Assembly (NCBI GenBank): GCA_016792765.1
Contig: JAEULD010000227.1
Span: 1 to 45,298, forward strand
DNA from: Candidatus Odyssella sp.
Lineage (GTDB): Bacteria; Pseudomonadota; Alphaproteobacteria; Bin65
Direction: 5' to 3'
Length of the DNA: 45,298 bases
Each line of letters opens with the position of its first letter. Within the stretch, counting starts at the first letter, position 1. The notes under the pieces were generated by a model that saw only the letters and a program-made list of their open reading frames with translations, was not told the DNA's origin and did no database searches. Shown here piece by piece: positions 26,497 through 34,491 of the stretch. The translations under genes and the position numbers were made by a program.

Positions 26497-28311
26497 TCAC
26501 ACATCCTTCGCGGCATCGGTCGCCACCCAGCCGCCGTCGACGCCGCCGGGCAGCATTTGGCCCACGTCTTCGCCGACCTCGCGGTCGATGACGGCGTTGA
26601 GCTTCGCGTTCATCGCCTCGAGCAGGCTGCCGTTCTTCTTCGGATCCAAGGCGAGATTCTTGACCTCGTGCGGATCGGCCTGGAGATCGAACAGCTCGAC
26701 GTCGTTCAGTTTGAACAGCGCCTCGATCGACGTGGGCCGGTTGTGCTGTTTCGGCGCATAGTAGCGGGCGAAGGAGTAGCGGCCATCGTAGACGGAACGG
26801 ATCGCGCCGCGCTTCGTCAGGTCCATCTTGAGGCCGGACGCCTTCAGGTTCTCGCCCAGTTTCGCCTTGCCGCCGGGCAGGTCCAGCAATGCGCGGGCCT
26901 TGGTGATGAACTCCCCGTCGATGTAGGCGAACATGTTGTAGCAGAAGAGCGCGCCTTCGCGTACGGCCGATGCGCCTGCCGCTTCGGGAGCGCCGAGGAG
27001 CGCGGAGAAGTCCTTGCCCTGAAGTCCTTTCGTGATCGCCGCTTTTCGTTCCGGGCTCGCGTTGGTCAAGCCGATGAGTGTCGGAACGAGATCGAGATGC
27101 GACGTTACGGCCCGGGAGCGCCGGCCGCCGGCGATGCCGGGGTGAGAGATGATCAGCGGAACATGGTTCTGCTCGCGGTAGGCCGTGGCGCCCTTGGCGT
27201 GCAGTCCGTGCGCGCCGTCGAGATCGCCGTGATCCGCGGTCAGCACGACGATCGTCTTGGAGGCCAAGCCCTGCCTTTCCAGCTCGTCGAGGATCGTCGT
27301 GATGTTGCGGTCGGCGTCGCGCAGGCAGTTGAGATAGTAGTTGTGCCGCTTCTTCCAGCGCCAATCCTCGTTGGCGATGTTCCCGGTCAATCCGTCGTGG
27401 GACCGCATGTACTCGCCGTGCGCGGCCGGGCGGCCCGGCGCGTCGAGCCGCTGCGAGTGGCTGGCGGGCAGGTTGAACGCCCATTGCTTCGAGAAGTACG
27501 GCTCTGCCGGCGGCTGGTTGATGTGGCCGAGAATGTTCTTCTCCTGCACCGGCTGGCCCGGCCGGTCGGTGTTGAGGAACATGATGTCGTGCGGGTTGAC
27601 GATGTTCACCGCGAGGAACCACGGCTTGTTCTGGCCCGCGAGATCGGTGCCGCGGCCGCGCAGCCAGTTCACGGTCATCGCTGCGGTGACCTGGTCGTGG
27701 AGATAGCCGCCGTTCGTGTGAGCGATGATGTCGCCGATGCCGAAGTAGTCGGAGAAGCCGTAGGCCTCCATTTCCTTCGTGAAGAACTTCGTCGGATGGC
27801 CGAGCTCGTTGACGGTCTCGAACTCCTTCGTCATGTGCCACTTGCCCTTGTAGGCACTGTAGTATCCGGCCTCGCGCATCAGGTGGCCGATCGTCTTGAG
27901 CTCGGGCGAGAGACTGTTGCTCCAGGGGAAGTTCGTATTGTCGAACAGCTTCGTCTGCTGGATGTGCCGGCCCGTGTAGATGACCGAGCGCGACGAGGTG
28001 CAGACGCACGACGCGATGCGGTGATTCTCGAAGACGACGCCGCGCTGCGCCAGGCGCTCGTGCGCCGTCAGCCGGTAGCCCTGCGGCAGCTCGCCCGGAC
28101 GGAAGAAGCGCTCCTGATCCGTGAGAATGAAAAGGATGTTGTAGGGACCGCCCGCGGAGCGGCGCGGCAGCTCGGCGTGCGGCCGCATCGGGGCGGCGGA
28201 CGCGGCCGTCGCCAGGAGATTGCCGGCCGTTGCCGCGGCTGCGCCCGCGCTCACCGATGCGAGCAGAGTGCGCCGGGACATTTCCTGCTTCGTGAGATCG
28301 CCCTTTTTCAT
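26497..28311 (-). CDS. Tat-exported sulfatase-superfamily hydrolase with atypical activation motif
   Basis: 604 residues with a Tat leader (SRRTLLASVSAGAAAATAG). Alkaline-phosphatase-fold sulfatase domain: D65 (ILTDQE), GKWH (K157, H159), NPHD (H241) and D360-H361 (LTADHGDLDGAHG). The activation site reads C104-T-S-S-R108 followed by SVIYTG. The family's formylglycine motif is CxPxR, so proline is replaced by serine at 106, and the first metal motif has one Asp (TDQ) instead of two. Activity as sulfatase or phosphonate monoesterase is therefore uncertain. First gene of the operon driven by promoter C, 83 bp downstream of its core. Confidence 0.85.
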   Translation of the reverse strand: MKKGDLTKQEMSRRTLLASVSAGAAAATAGNLLATAASAAPMRPHAELPRRSAGGPYNILFILTDQERFFRPGELPQGYRLTAHERLAQRGVVFENHRIASCVCTSSRSVIYTGRHIQQTKLFDNTNFPWSNSLSPELKTIGHLMREAGYYSAYKGKWHMTKEFETVNELGHPTKFFTKEMEAYGFSDYFGIGDIIAHTNGGYLHDQVTAAMTVNWLRGRGTDLAGQNKPWFLAVNIVNPHDIMFLNTDRPGQPVQEKNILGHINQPPAEPYFSKQWAFNLPASHSQRLDAPGRPAAHGEYMRSHDGLTGNIANEDWRWKKRHNYYLNCLRDADRNITTILDELERQGLASKTIVVLTADHGDLDGAHGLHAKGATAYREQNHVPLIISHPGIAGGRRSRAVTSHLDLVPTLIGLTNASPERKAAITKGLQGKDFSALLGAPEAAGASAVREGALFCYNMFAYIDGEFITKARALLDLPGGKAKLGENLKASGLKMDLTKRGAIRSVYDGRYSFARYYAPKQHNRPTSIEALFKLNDVELFDLQADPHEVKNLALDPKKNGSLLEAMNAKLNAVIDREVGEDVGQMLPGGVDGGWVATDAAKDV

Positions 28312-28367
28312 GATTCCCCGCTTTCAGGATATTGCGCGACGCGCGTGCGGCGCCATTCCGTCGCAAC

Positions 28368-28410
28368 GCTAGAGCGGAGGAGCGCGCCTGAGAATTGGAC
28401 CTTGGTCCAA
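28368..28410 (-). promoter_or_regulatory. Palindromic promoter C (TTGG-N8-CCAA) of the sulfatase operon
   Basis: Core 28395-28410 is TTGGACC-TT-GGTCCAA, identical to promoter A. The -10-like TCTAGC (28368-28373) lies exactly 21 nt downstream on the minus strand, and the sulfatase ATG is 83 bp from the core edge. It lies 34 bp beyond the stop codon of the receiver-only regulator gene. Confidence 0.75.
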
Positions 28411-28444
28411 CGGGCGCCCGCGGCGGACACGCTCGCGGCCCGGG

Positions 28445-28825
28445 CTACGCGCGCTCCCAGCCCACGGCCGCGCGCACCGCCTCGATCAGTTTCTCGCTGG
28501 CAATCGGCTTGCGCAGGAAACGATAGGCGCCGCCGCGCTTCGCGCGCTGCTCGAACTCCGGATCGTCGAACGCGGTGATGAGAATCGTCGGAATGCACGA
28601 GCCGCCCTGCGTCAGGCGGCTCAGAACGTCGAACCCGGTCAAGCCGGGCATGTGAACGTCGACGATGACGCAATCGGGCCGCCGCCACTGAAGAGACGCG
28701 ATGAATTCCGCGCCGGACGCAAAGGTCTCGACGTCGAAGTCCGCCACGCGCAAAAGCCGCTTCAAAGCCCGGCGAATCGACTCCTCGTCGTCCACCAGCG
28801 CCACAAATCCTCGAACGGGTCGCAT
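28445..28825 (-). CDS. Receiver-only response regulator (CheY/FixJ-N type)
   Basis: 126 residues forming one receiver domain: acidic pocket D12-D13, phosphorylated D56 (VIVDVHMPG), T84 (LITAF) and K106 (FLRKPI). No output domain follows. The sequence is of the FixJ N-terminal type. It would act as a phosphate relay or sink, or by protein contact. It lies between the two-component pair and the sulfatase operon and has its own palindromic promoter (D), whose predicted start point falls almost on the ATG. Confidence 0.9.
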   Translation of the reverse strand: MRPVRGFVALVDDEESIRRALKRLLRVADFDVETFASGAEFIASLQWRRPDCVIVDVHMPGLTGFDVLSRLTQGGSCIPTILITAFDDPEFEQRAKRGGAYRFLRKPIASEKLIEAVRAAVGWERA

Positions 28826-28833
28826 GGCGGGAT

Positions 28834-28876
28834 ATTATGGGCGGATGGTCCGCCCAAGTATTGGCCCTTAGGCCAA
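28834..28876 (-). promoter_or_regulatory. Palindromic promoter D (variant TTGG-N8-CCAA) of the receiver gene
   Basis: Core 28861-28876 reads TTGGCCC-TT-AGGCCAA, keeping TTGG and CCAA with 8 nt between. On the minus strand a good -10, CATAAT (28834-28839), lies exactly 21 nt downstream. The ATG at 28825 is only 8 nt past the -10, so the transcript would be leaderless or nearly so. Confidence 0.68.
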
Positions 28877-28947
28877 CAGCCGGTGCGGAGCGGCTTGCCG
28901 GCCGGGCCGCGCCGCAGGCGCGGGTTCCCGGGCGCCGGCGGCGGCGT

Positions 28948-29568
28948 TCACGGCGGCCCGACGATGCCCACCCGTCCCGCCAGCTTGACGAGCTGGGCCA
29001 CCGACGTGATGCCCAGCTTCTGCATGAGGCGCGAGCGGTGAACCTTGATCGTCTTCTCGACCGTCCCCAGCGAAGCCGCGATCTGCTTGTTGACCTTTCC
29101 GGCCACGACATAGGCCAAGACCTCGCGTTCGCGGGGCGTCAGCGTCGCGAGGCGCGCCTCGATGCCGGAAATCTCGGCGTGGTTCTGCCGCGCCAACCTG
29201 TCCTTTTCCAGCGCCGCGTCGATGGCGCGCATCAGCGCGTCCTGGCCCACGGGCTTCGTCAAGAAGTCGATCGCGCCGGCCTTCATGGCCTGAACCGAGC
29301 TCGGGATCGAGCCGTGCCCGGTGATGAAAATGATGGGAAGCGAAATTCGCGCGGCGTCCAACTCGCGCTGCAGGGACAGCCCATCCAGCCCCGGCATCGA
29401 CAGATCCAAGACCAGGCAGCCGGGCTGGCCGGGATCGTGCTGCTGCAGGAAGGCTTCGGCGGACGGATACTCGCGCACCTGGCGGCCGTGCGACTGAACC
29501 AGGCGCACCAAGGACCGTCGCACGCTCGAATCGTCGTCGACGATGAAGATCGTGGGCGGCACGGTCAT
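28948..29568 (-). CDS. FixJ-type response regulator (receiver + LuxR HTH)
   Basis: 206 residues. The receiver (about 5-120) has D11-D13, phosphorylated D55 (LVLDLSMPG) and K105 (FLTKPV). A GerE/LuxR-type helix-turn-helix (about 140-200) follows, with LTPREREVLAYVVAGKVN, KQIA and VEKTIKVHRSRLMQKLG. FixJ, NodW and StyR share this design and bind palindromic or dyad sites overlapping -35. The gene overlaps the histidine kinase stop (ATGA), so the two are a cognate pair. It is the best candidate to bind the TTGG-N8-CCAA sites around it, although its own operon lacks one. Confidence 0.93.
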   Translation of the reverse strand: MTVPPTIFIVDDDSSVRRSLVRLVQSHGRQVREYPSAEAFLQQHDPGQPGCLVLDLSMPGLDGLSLQRELDAARISLPIIFITGHGSIPSSVQAMKAGAIDFLTKPVGQDALMRAIDAALEKDRLARQNHAEISGIEARLATLTPREREVLAYVVAGKVNKQIAASLGTVEKTIKVHRSRLMQKLGITSVAQLVKLAGRVGIVGPP

Positions 29569-31871
29569 GCCGCCTCGGCCATGGCAAGGACGGGCAGCGT
29601 GAAGCAGAACGTGGCGCCGCCCGCGGCGTTGTTCGCCGCCCAGAGGCGGCCCCCGTGCGCCGCAACGATGGAACGGCTGATCGAAAGCCCGAGCCCCATT
29701 CCTTTCGCCTTGCTCGTGACGAACGGTTCGAAAACGCGCTCGTCGTCGCCCGGAGGCAGGCCTGGACCGCGATCGCTGACCAAGATCCGCAAATTGCCGG
29801 TGTCGGCGAGCTCGGTCCTGATCGTGATCAGGCGCTGGCTCGGGTCGCTGTCCTCCATCGCATCGCACGCGTTGACGACGAGATTCAGCAGTACCTGCTC
29901 GAGCTGAACCCTGTCGCCGCTGACGGGGTGAAGGTCCGGGGTCAACTGCGTCTCCAGCCGGACGTTTCGCGTCACCAGATCGGAGTGGCACAGCCGCTCG
30001 ATGTCGCGTACCAGATCGTTGATGCTCAGAGACGCGTGTTTGGATTCGCCGCGCTTCAGCAGCGCGCGCAACCGGTCGATGACGGCGCCGGCGCGCTGGT
30101 CGTCGGCAATGATGTCGGACAAGATCTCGCGCAACTCGTCGGAATTGGCCGTGCCCTGGGCGAGATAGCGCTGGGCCGCCTCGGCGTTGCTCAGGATCGC
30201 GCTCAGCGGTTGATTGAGCTCGTGCGCGAGCGCGCCGGAAAGCTGCCCGAGAACGTTGACGCGCGAGAGATGTGCAGCCTGGTCGCGGTGCCGGCGCGCT
30301 TCGGCCTGGGCTTCCTTGCGCGACGTGATGTCGATGGCGACGCCGCGCACGCGCACCGGCTGGCCGTCGCCCCCGAACTCGGCACGACCGCGCGATTCGA
30401 TCCATCGGATCGCGCCGTCGGACCGGAGAAGGCGCATCTCGTGGTCGAACTCCACGCGGTCGACGCGCAGGCGTTCCATCGCGGCTCGCGCGGAACGGCG
30501 GTCCTCGGGATGCACCATGGAAAGGAAGCGTTCGAAACCGATATGCTCCCCCTCCTCGACGCCGAGCACGGAAGCCGCGCGCTCGCTCACCGCGATCGTA
30601 TTCGACCTGAGGTCCCACAGCCAGGAGCCCAGGCCGGCCGCCCGTGCCGCGAGGCTCATGCGCTGCTCGCTTTCCCGCAGCTCCTCCTCCGAGTGCCGGC
30701 GCTTGCGGCGCTCGGCCATGAACCTCGCGATCAGCACCGCTTCGGCGACGCAAAGCAGGAAGATCACCAACGCCAGCGCGCTTCCGACGACGATCTGCCA
30801 GCGATACTTTTCCCACAATGACGGCTCTTTGAAGAGCACCACGCTGCCCTCGGGAAGCCGATGCTCCGGGACTCGCCACCGCTGAAGCTGGCGCCAGTCG
30901 AAAATGTAGTGACTGGGCTGCGTCTCGATCAGCGTCGATGCGGTAAGCTTCTCTCCGGCAGCCAACCGCAAGACGATACCGCCCACGATCCTGCCGGTAT
31001 CCTCGATTCGCGGCATGTAGCCGCCCACGAGACCGTATCCGATCTGCGGACTGATGATGCCGTAGATCGGCGCGGACGAGACGGCGGACATCAGCTGGAT
31101 GCTCTCGCGGCCCGTATACCACTTGCCCGTCTGGTCGCGCAGGACGCTGCTGGTCAACACGACGGAATCCGCCGGCAGCGCGGCGAGCTTGCGCAGCGTT
31201 TCCGCGAACGGCAGATCGTCCCAGTACTCGAACGTGGCCCGGCCGGCGAAGCGCGGGGCATCGCGCCGGAAGAACGCCTGCAAATGGCGATCCATGACGC
31301 TGCCGCCGGCGACGACCACCAGCCGGCGCGCATTGGGGTGAATGCGCAGGGCGACGTCGATCGTCTTGGCCACGTCGAAGAGCGGCGGGATGCCGATGAC
31401 GTTTTCCGGTATCGGCCGGCCCGCCAGCCAGTCGCGGTCGACATAGGCGTGGATCACGGTGGCTTGCGGGAAGGTCTCGGCGCCGCGTTGAAGCAAGAAC
31501 TCCATCGCCATCGGGCCGCCGGCAACCACGGCGAGCAGCCGCGTGTTGCGATACTTTTCGCGCAAGAAGCGCGCGGCAAGTTGGAAATACTCGTCGCCCG
31601 GATCGCGGCCGATGTCGAGGAACTCGCTCGCGACATCGATGTTGAAGGAGGGCTTCGCGCGCAGCGCCGCGCGGAAGGTCTCGTCGAAGATGGCGACGGC
31701 AGCCAAGCTGGAGCGCTCGCCATAGAGAACGAGCACCGTCTCGGTCGCTCTTGCGAACCCGGCGCACGCTCCTGCGAGGAGCGCGGCAAGCAAGCAGACG
31801 CTCACGCGGAAGCGCGCCTGCGGCTTCGAAGCGCGCCCTTTCGCGCCAGCCGTGCGCATTGCCGGCTTCAC
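29565..31871 (-). CDS. Histidine kinase with ABC-binding-protein-like periplasmic sensor, PAS and HisKA
   Basis: 768 residues. TM1 (about 23-42), a periplasmic domain of about 310 residues resembling ABC-type substrate-binding proteins (ETVLVLYGERS, LLAVVAGGPMAMEFL, GIISPQIGYGLVGGYMP), TM2 (about 358-384), PAS (about 401-518), HisKA with H550 (GALAHELNQPLSAIL) and HATPase_c (NLVVNACDAM, DRGPGLPPG, GMGLGLSISRSIV). The kinase core is of the FixL/DctB type. It probably senses a small periplasmic ligand and phosphorylates the FixJ-type partner encoded next. The start is GTG 31871 behind GGGGGAGGG. ATG 31859 is the alternative. Confidence 0.92.
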   Translation of the reverse strand: MKPAMRTAGAKGRASKPQARFRVSVCLLAALLAGACAGFARATETVLVLYGERSSLAAVAIFDETFRAALRAKPSFNIDVASEFLDIGRDPGDEYFQLAARFLREKYRNTRLLAVVAGGPMAMEFLLQRGAETFPQATVIHAYVDRDWLAGRPIPENVIGIPPLFDVAKTIDVALRIHPNARRLVVVAGGSVMDRHLQAFFRRDAPRFAGRATFEYWDDLPFAETLRKLAALPADSVVLTSSVLRDQTGKWYTGRESIQLMSAVSSAPIYGIISPQIGYGLVGGYMPRIEDTGRIVGGIVLRLAAGEKLTASTLIETQPSHYIFDWRQLQRWRVPEHRLPEGSVVLFKEPSLWEKYRWQIVVGSALALVIFLLCVAEAVLIARFMAERRKRRHSEEELRESEQRMSLAARAAGLGSWLWDLRSNTIAVSERAASVLGVEEGEHIGFERFLSMVHPEDRRSARAAMERLRVDRVEFDHEMRLLRSDGAIRWIESRGRAEFGGDGQPVRVRGVAIDITSRKEAQAEARRHRDQAAHLSRVNVLGQLSGALAHELNQPLSAILSNAEAAQRYLAQGTANSDELREILSDIIADDQRAGAVIDRLRALLKRGESKHASLSINDLVRDIERLCHSDLVTRNVRLETQLTPDLHPVSGDRVQLEQVLLNLVVNACDAMEDSDPSQRLITIRTELADTGNLRILVSDRGPGLPPGDDERVFEPFVTSKAKGMGLGLSISRSIVAAHGGRLWAANNAAGGATFCFTLPVLAMAEAA

Positions 31872-32015
31872 ACTCGCCCTCCCCCCGCGGCCTGGCGCCG
31901 CCGATTCGCCCCCTTCAGAAATATCACGAATTCAATGAGGTGCACAATCTTCGAAGTCGCGCGCCAAGACGTGCATGACGGCACCGAACTGCCCGAAAAA
32001 TCCGGCCGGTCGCCA

Positions 32016-32058
32016 TTGGACCAAAGGCCAATTTTCCGTTCTCGCGCCGATCCATAGC
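32016..32058 (+). promoter_or_regulatory. Palindromic promoter E (TTGG-N8-CCAA) of the patatin operon
   Basis: Core 32016-32031 reads TTGGACC-AA-AGGCCAA. On the plus strand CATAGC (32053-32058) lies exactly 21 nt downstream. The patatin gene starts at 32117. In the opposite direction, towards the histidine kinase gene, no -10-like hexamer is found at that distance, so it appears to act rightward only. Confidence 0.72.
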
Positions 32059-32116
32059 TTCGCCTCGAAACTTCTGGGGGCACCGGCCTGTCGGTCCAGG
32101 TGTAACGGGACGCCAA

Positions 32117-33559
32117 TTGGGCACGTCTGCGCACGTCGTTCGGCCACCGCGGCGAGGCTGGCGCAACGCCGCCTTGGGATTGATCGCGCTCGGCGGGATT
32201 TCCGCCTGCGCCGATCTTCCGTTGAACGAACCGTCCGCGCGCCTGCTGGGCAGCGCCGCGACGAGCAGCGCATCGCGCTACGAGTGGCCGGTTCTCGCGC
32301 TCTCCGATCGCGACCCCGAGCTGCTCGTCGTCCTCGCGATGTCCGGCGGCGGAAAGCGCTCGTCCTCGTTCTCGTACGGCGTCCTCAAAGGCTTGCGCGA
32401 TTTCACCGTCTCCATCGGCGGCAAGCAGAGAAGGCTGCTCGACCAGCTGGATTTCATCTCCGGGGCGTCGGGCGGATCGTTCACCGCCTCCTACTACGCC
32501 CTGCACCGCGATCGCATTTTCGAAACCTACGAGCGCGACTTCCTGCGTCGCGACACCAACGGCGACATCGCGCGCCTGATCTTGCTGCCCTGGAACATGG
32601 TCTGGCTGTTCGATCCCTTCGTCGGAACGAACGACGAAATGGCCAAAGCCTACGATCGGCACATGTTCCACGGCGCCACCTACGCGGATCTCGCGCGCAA
32701 GGGCCCGCCGTATCTGATCGTCAACGCCACCGACATCGCCAAAGGAACGGCGTTCAGTTTCATCCAGTGGCAGTTCGACCTGATCTGCGCCGACCTGGGT
32801 CGATACCCGTTGGCGCGCGCGGTGGCGGCGTCGAACGGCTTCCCGGTTCTCTTCACGCCGATCACGCTCAAGAGCTACGCGGGCCGCTGCGCACCGCCGA
32901 AGGTCCTCACGGCCTCATCGGATCAGCGCACGATCGACGAGCGCCGGCGGCATCTCGCCCGGCTGATGCGCGCCTATGCCGATCCGGCCGAGACCCAGTA
33001 CGTCCACCTCATGGACGGCGGCATCGCGGACAATCTGGCCATTCGCGGATTGATCAACAGCCTGATCCTCATGAACCACGACGAGGCGATGTTCCGCGCG
33101 GGCCGGCTCGCGAAAGTCCGGAACATCCTCATGATCGTTGCGGACGGGCAGGCGCCGTTCGATACCGCGCGTTCGCGGGAGCGCACGGTGAGCGGCCTCA
33201 AGCAGATCTTCGACGCCGTCTCCTCGACGCAGATCGACGCCTACAACTTCGAGACCCTGCACCTCGCGCGCCGCGAGATCGAGGATCTGGCCGTCGAGAT
33301 TCAGAAGATGAACTGCCGCGCCGGCGCCCGATGCGCCAAAGTGCAGGTCCATTTCGCCCATCTCGCGATCAGCGGGATTCCGGACGAAGCCGTCCGCACG
33401 CGCCTCCAGAAGATACCGACATCGCTCACGCTCTCCGACGACGACGTCGACCAGCTCGTGACCTGGGGCGCGCGACTGGTGGCGACATCCCCGGTTCTCG
33501 CCGGGCTCAAGCGAGATCTGGCGCGCTCCGAGCGCCGGGCCACGGCGGCCGCCGAATGA
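32117..33559 (+). CDS. Patatin-like phospholipase lipoprotein
   Basis: 480 residues. The lipobox ISAC (C31) after a short hydrophobic stretch indicates a lipoprotein. The patatin domain has the oxyanion loop SGGGKRS (76-82), nucleophile elbow GASGG (S118) and the Asp of the dyad in LMDGGIADN (D300). It should hydrolyse acyl ester bonds of lipids at the envelope. The start appears to be TTG 32117, with GGGA upstream and no in-frame ATG before the lipobox. It is driven by promoter E and followed after 61 bp by a beta-barrel gene. Confidence 0.88.
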   Translation: MGTSAHVVRPPRRGWRNAALGLIALGGISACADLPLNEPSARLLGSAATSSASRYEWPVLALSDRDPELLVVLAMSGGGKRSSSFSYGVLKGLRDFTVSIGGKQRRLLDQLDFISGASGGSFTASYYALHRDRIFETYERDFLRRDTNGDIARLILLPWNMVWLFDPFVGTNDEMAKAYDRHMFHGATYADLARKGPPYLIVNATDIAKGTAFSFIQWQFDLICADLGRYPLARAVAASNGFPVLFTPITLKSYAGRCAPPKVLTASSDQRTIDERRRHLARLMRAYADPAETQYVHLMDGGIADNLAIRGLINSLILMNHDEAMFRAGRLAKVRNILMIVADGQAPFDTARSRERTVSGLKQIFDAVSSTQIDAYNFETLHLARREIEDLAVEIQKMNCRAGARCAKVQVHFAHLAISGIPDEAVRTRLQKIPTSLTLSDDDVDQLVTWGARLVATSPVLAGLKRDLARSERRATAAAE

Positions 33560-33620
33560 ATGGCGAGAAGCGAACGGCGCTTTCGCCGAGACACTGGACG
33601 CAGGTCAAACGAGGGAGAAC

Positions 33621-34451
33621 GTGACGATCATGACAAATTCCAGCAGCGCGGCCCGCGGCCCTTCCCGGCGCATCGCCGCCGTTTTCGGCCTGGCCCTCGG
33701 CAGCATCGGCATGGCGCCGAACTCCGCCTCCGCCGAGAGCGTGAGTTTCACCGTCGCGCCCTATCTCTGGGTCACGAGCGCCTCGGCCAACATCGCGATC
33801 GGCGGCGCCTCCACCCAGATCAACAAGAGCTTCTTCGATCTCCTCCGCGAGTCGGAAACCGCCTTCGCGTTTTCGGGCTACGGCGCGGTCCACTACGGCA
33901 ACTGGTCGTTCTTTCTGGAAGGACTCTATTCGCGTCTTACGGCGGATACGAACGTGGGACCACTGCCGACCCAGACGCGCAGCATCACGAGCTTGCTCGA
34001 TTTCGGGCTCTCCTACCGCCTCGGAATGGTCGGCGTGCCGGGAAGCGGCGGCTGGGCGATGTCGCTCGAGCCCTATGTCGGCGGCAGGTACGTGAACCTG
34101 AGCACGCGAATCCAGGGCGGATTCGCCGGGCCGGCCGGGGGAACGCGCACGATCGACGTGAACAAGTCGTTCTCCGGCGTCGACCCCATTTTCGGCGCGC
34201 GCCTCATGACGGAGATCGATCAGCGCTGGCGCGTCACGCTCGCCGGCGATGTCGGCGGCGGGGCGGCGACGAATCTGACGTGGTCCGCGTCCGGGCTCCT
34301 GGGCTACCGCTTCGAAATGGGCGGCGTCGTGTCGACCCTCTGGCTCGGATACAAGGCTCTCGGCATCGACCTGAATACCGGCGGCAACCTGCCGCTGCGC
34401 GTCAATCAAGTCCTTCACGGCCCGGTCATCGGAAGCAGCTTCCGCTTCTAG
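33621..34451 (+). CDS. Outer-membrane beta-barrel protein, hypothetical
   Basis: 276 residues with a signal peptide (about 1-38, ending ASAES). Alternating hydrophobic strands and polar turns (FTVAPYLWVTSASANIAIGG, GNWSFFLEGLYSRL, SLLDFGLSYRLG) end in terminal Phe (GSSFRF), the usual BAM recognition end. The family is not identified. GTG 33621 follows GAGGGAG closely; ATG 33630 is the alternative. It lies between the patatin and MscS genes in one direction, so probably a three-gene operon. Confidence 0.8.
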   Translation: MTIMTNSSSAARGPSRRIAAVFGLALGSIGMAPNSASAESVSFTVAPYLWVTSASANIAIGGASTQINKSFFDLLRESETAFAFSGYGAVHYGNWSFFLEGLYSRLTADTNVGPLPTQTRSITSLLDFGLSYRLGMVGVPGSGGWAMSLEPYVGGRYVNLSTRIQGGFAGPAGGTRTIDVNKSFSGVDPIFGARLMTEIDQRWRVTLAGDVGGGAATNLTWSASGLLGYRFEMGGVVSTLWLGYKALGIDLNTGGNLPLRVNQVLHGPVIGSSFRF

Positions 34452-34491
34452 ATGACGCTATCCCCACCCGTTGACGCGGCGTAGTCCGGCG

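Noticed and set aside
31890..32015. Leftward activity of palindrome E towards the histidine kinase operon
   Set aside because: The hexamer 21 nt to the left is GGGCAG, not -10-like. The operon may use another promoter.
33594..33609. CTGGACG-CA-GGTCAAA before the beta-barrel gene, a possible sixth palindrome
   Set aside because: Three mismatches to the core, including both TTGG and CCAA ends, and the 21-nt spacing would put the -10 inside the coding region. Probably chance or a decayed copy.
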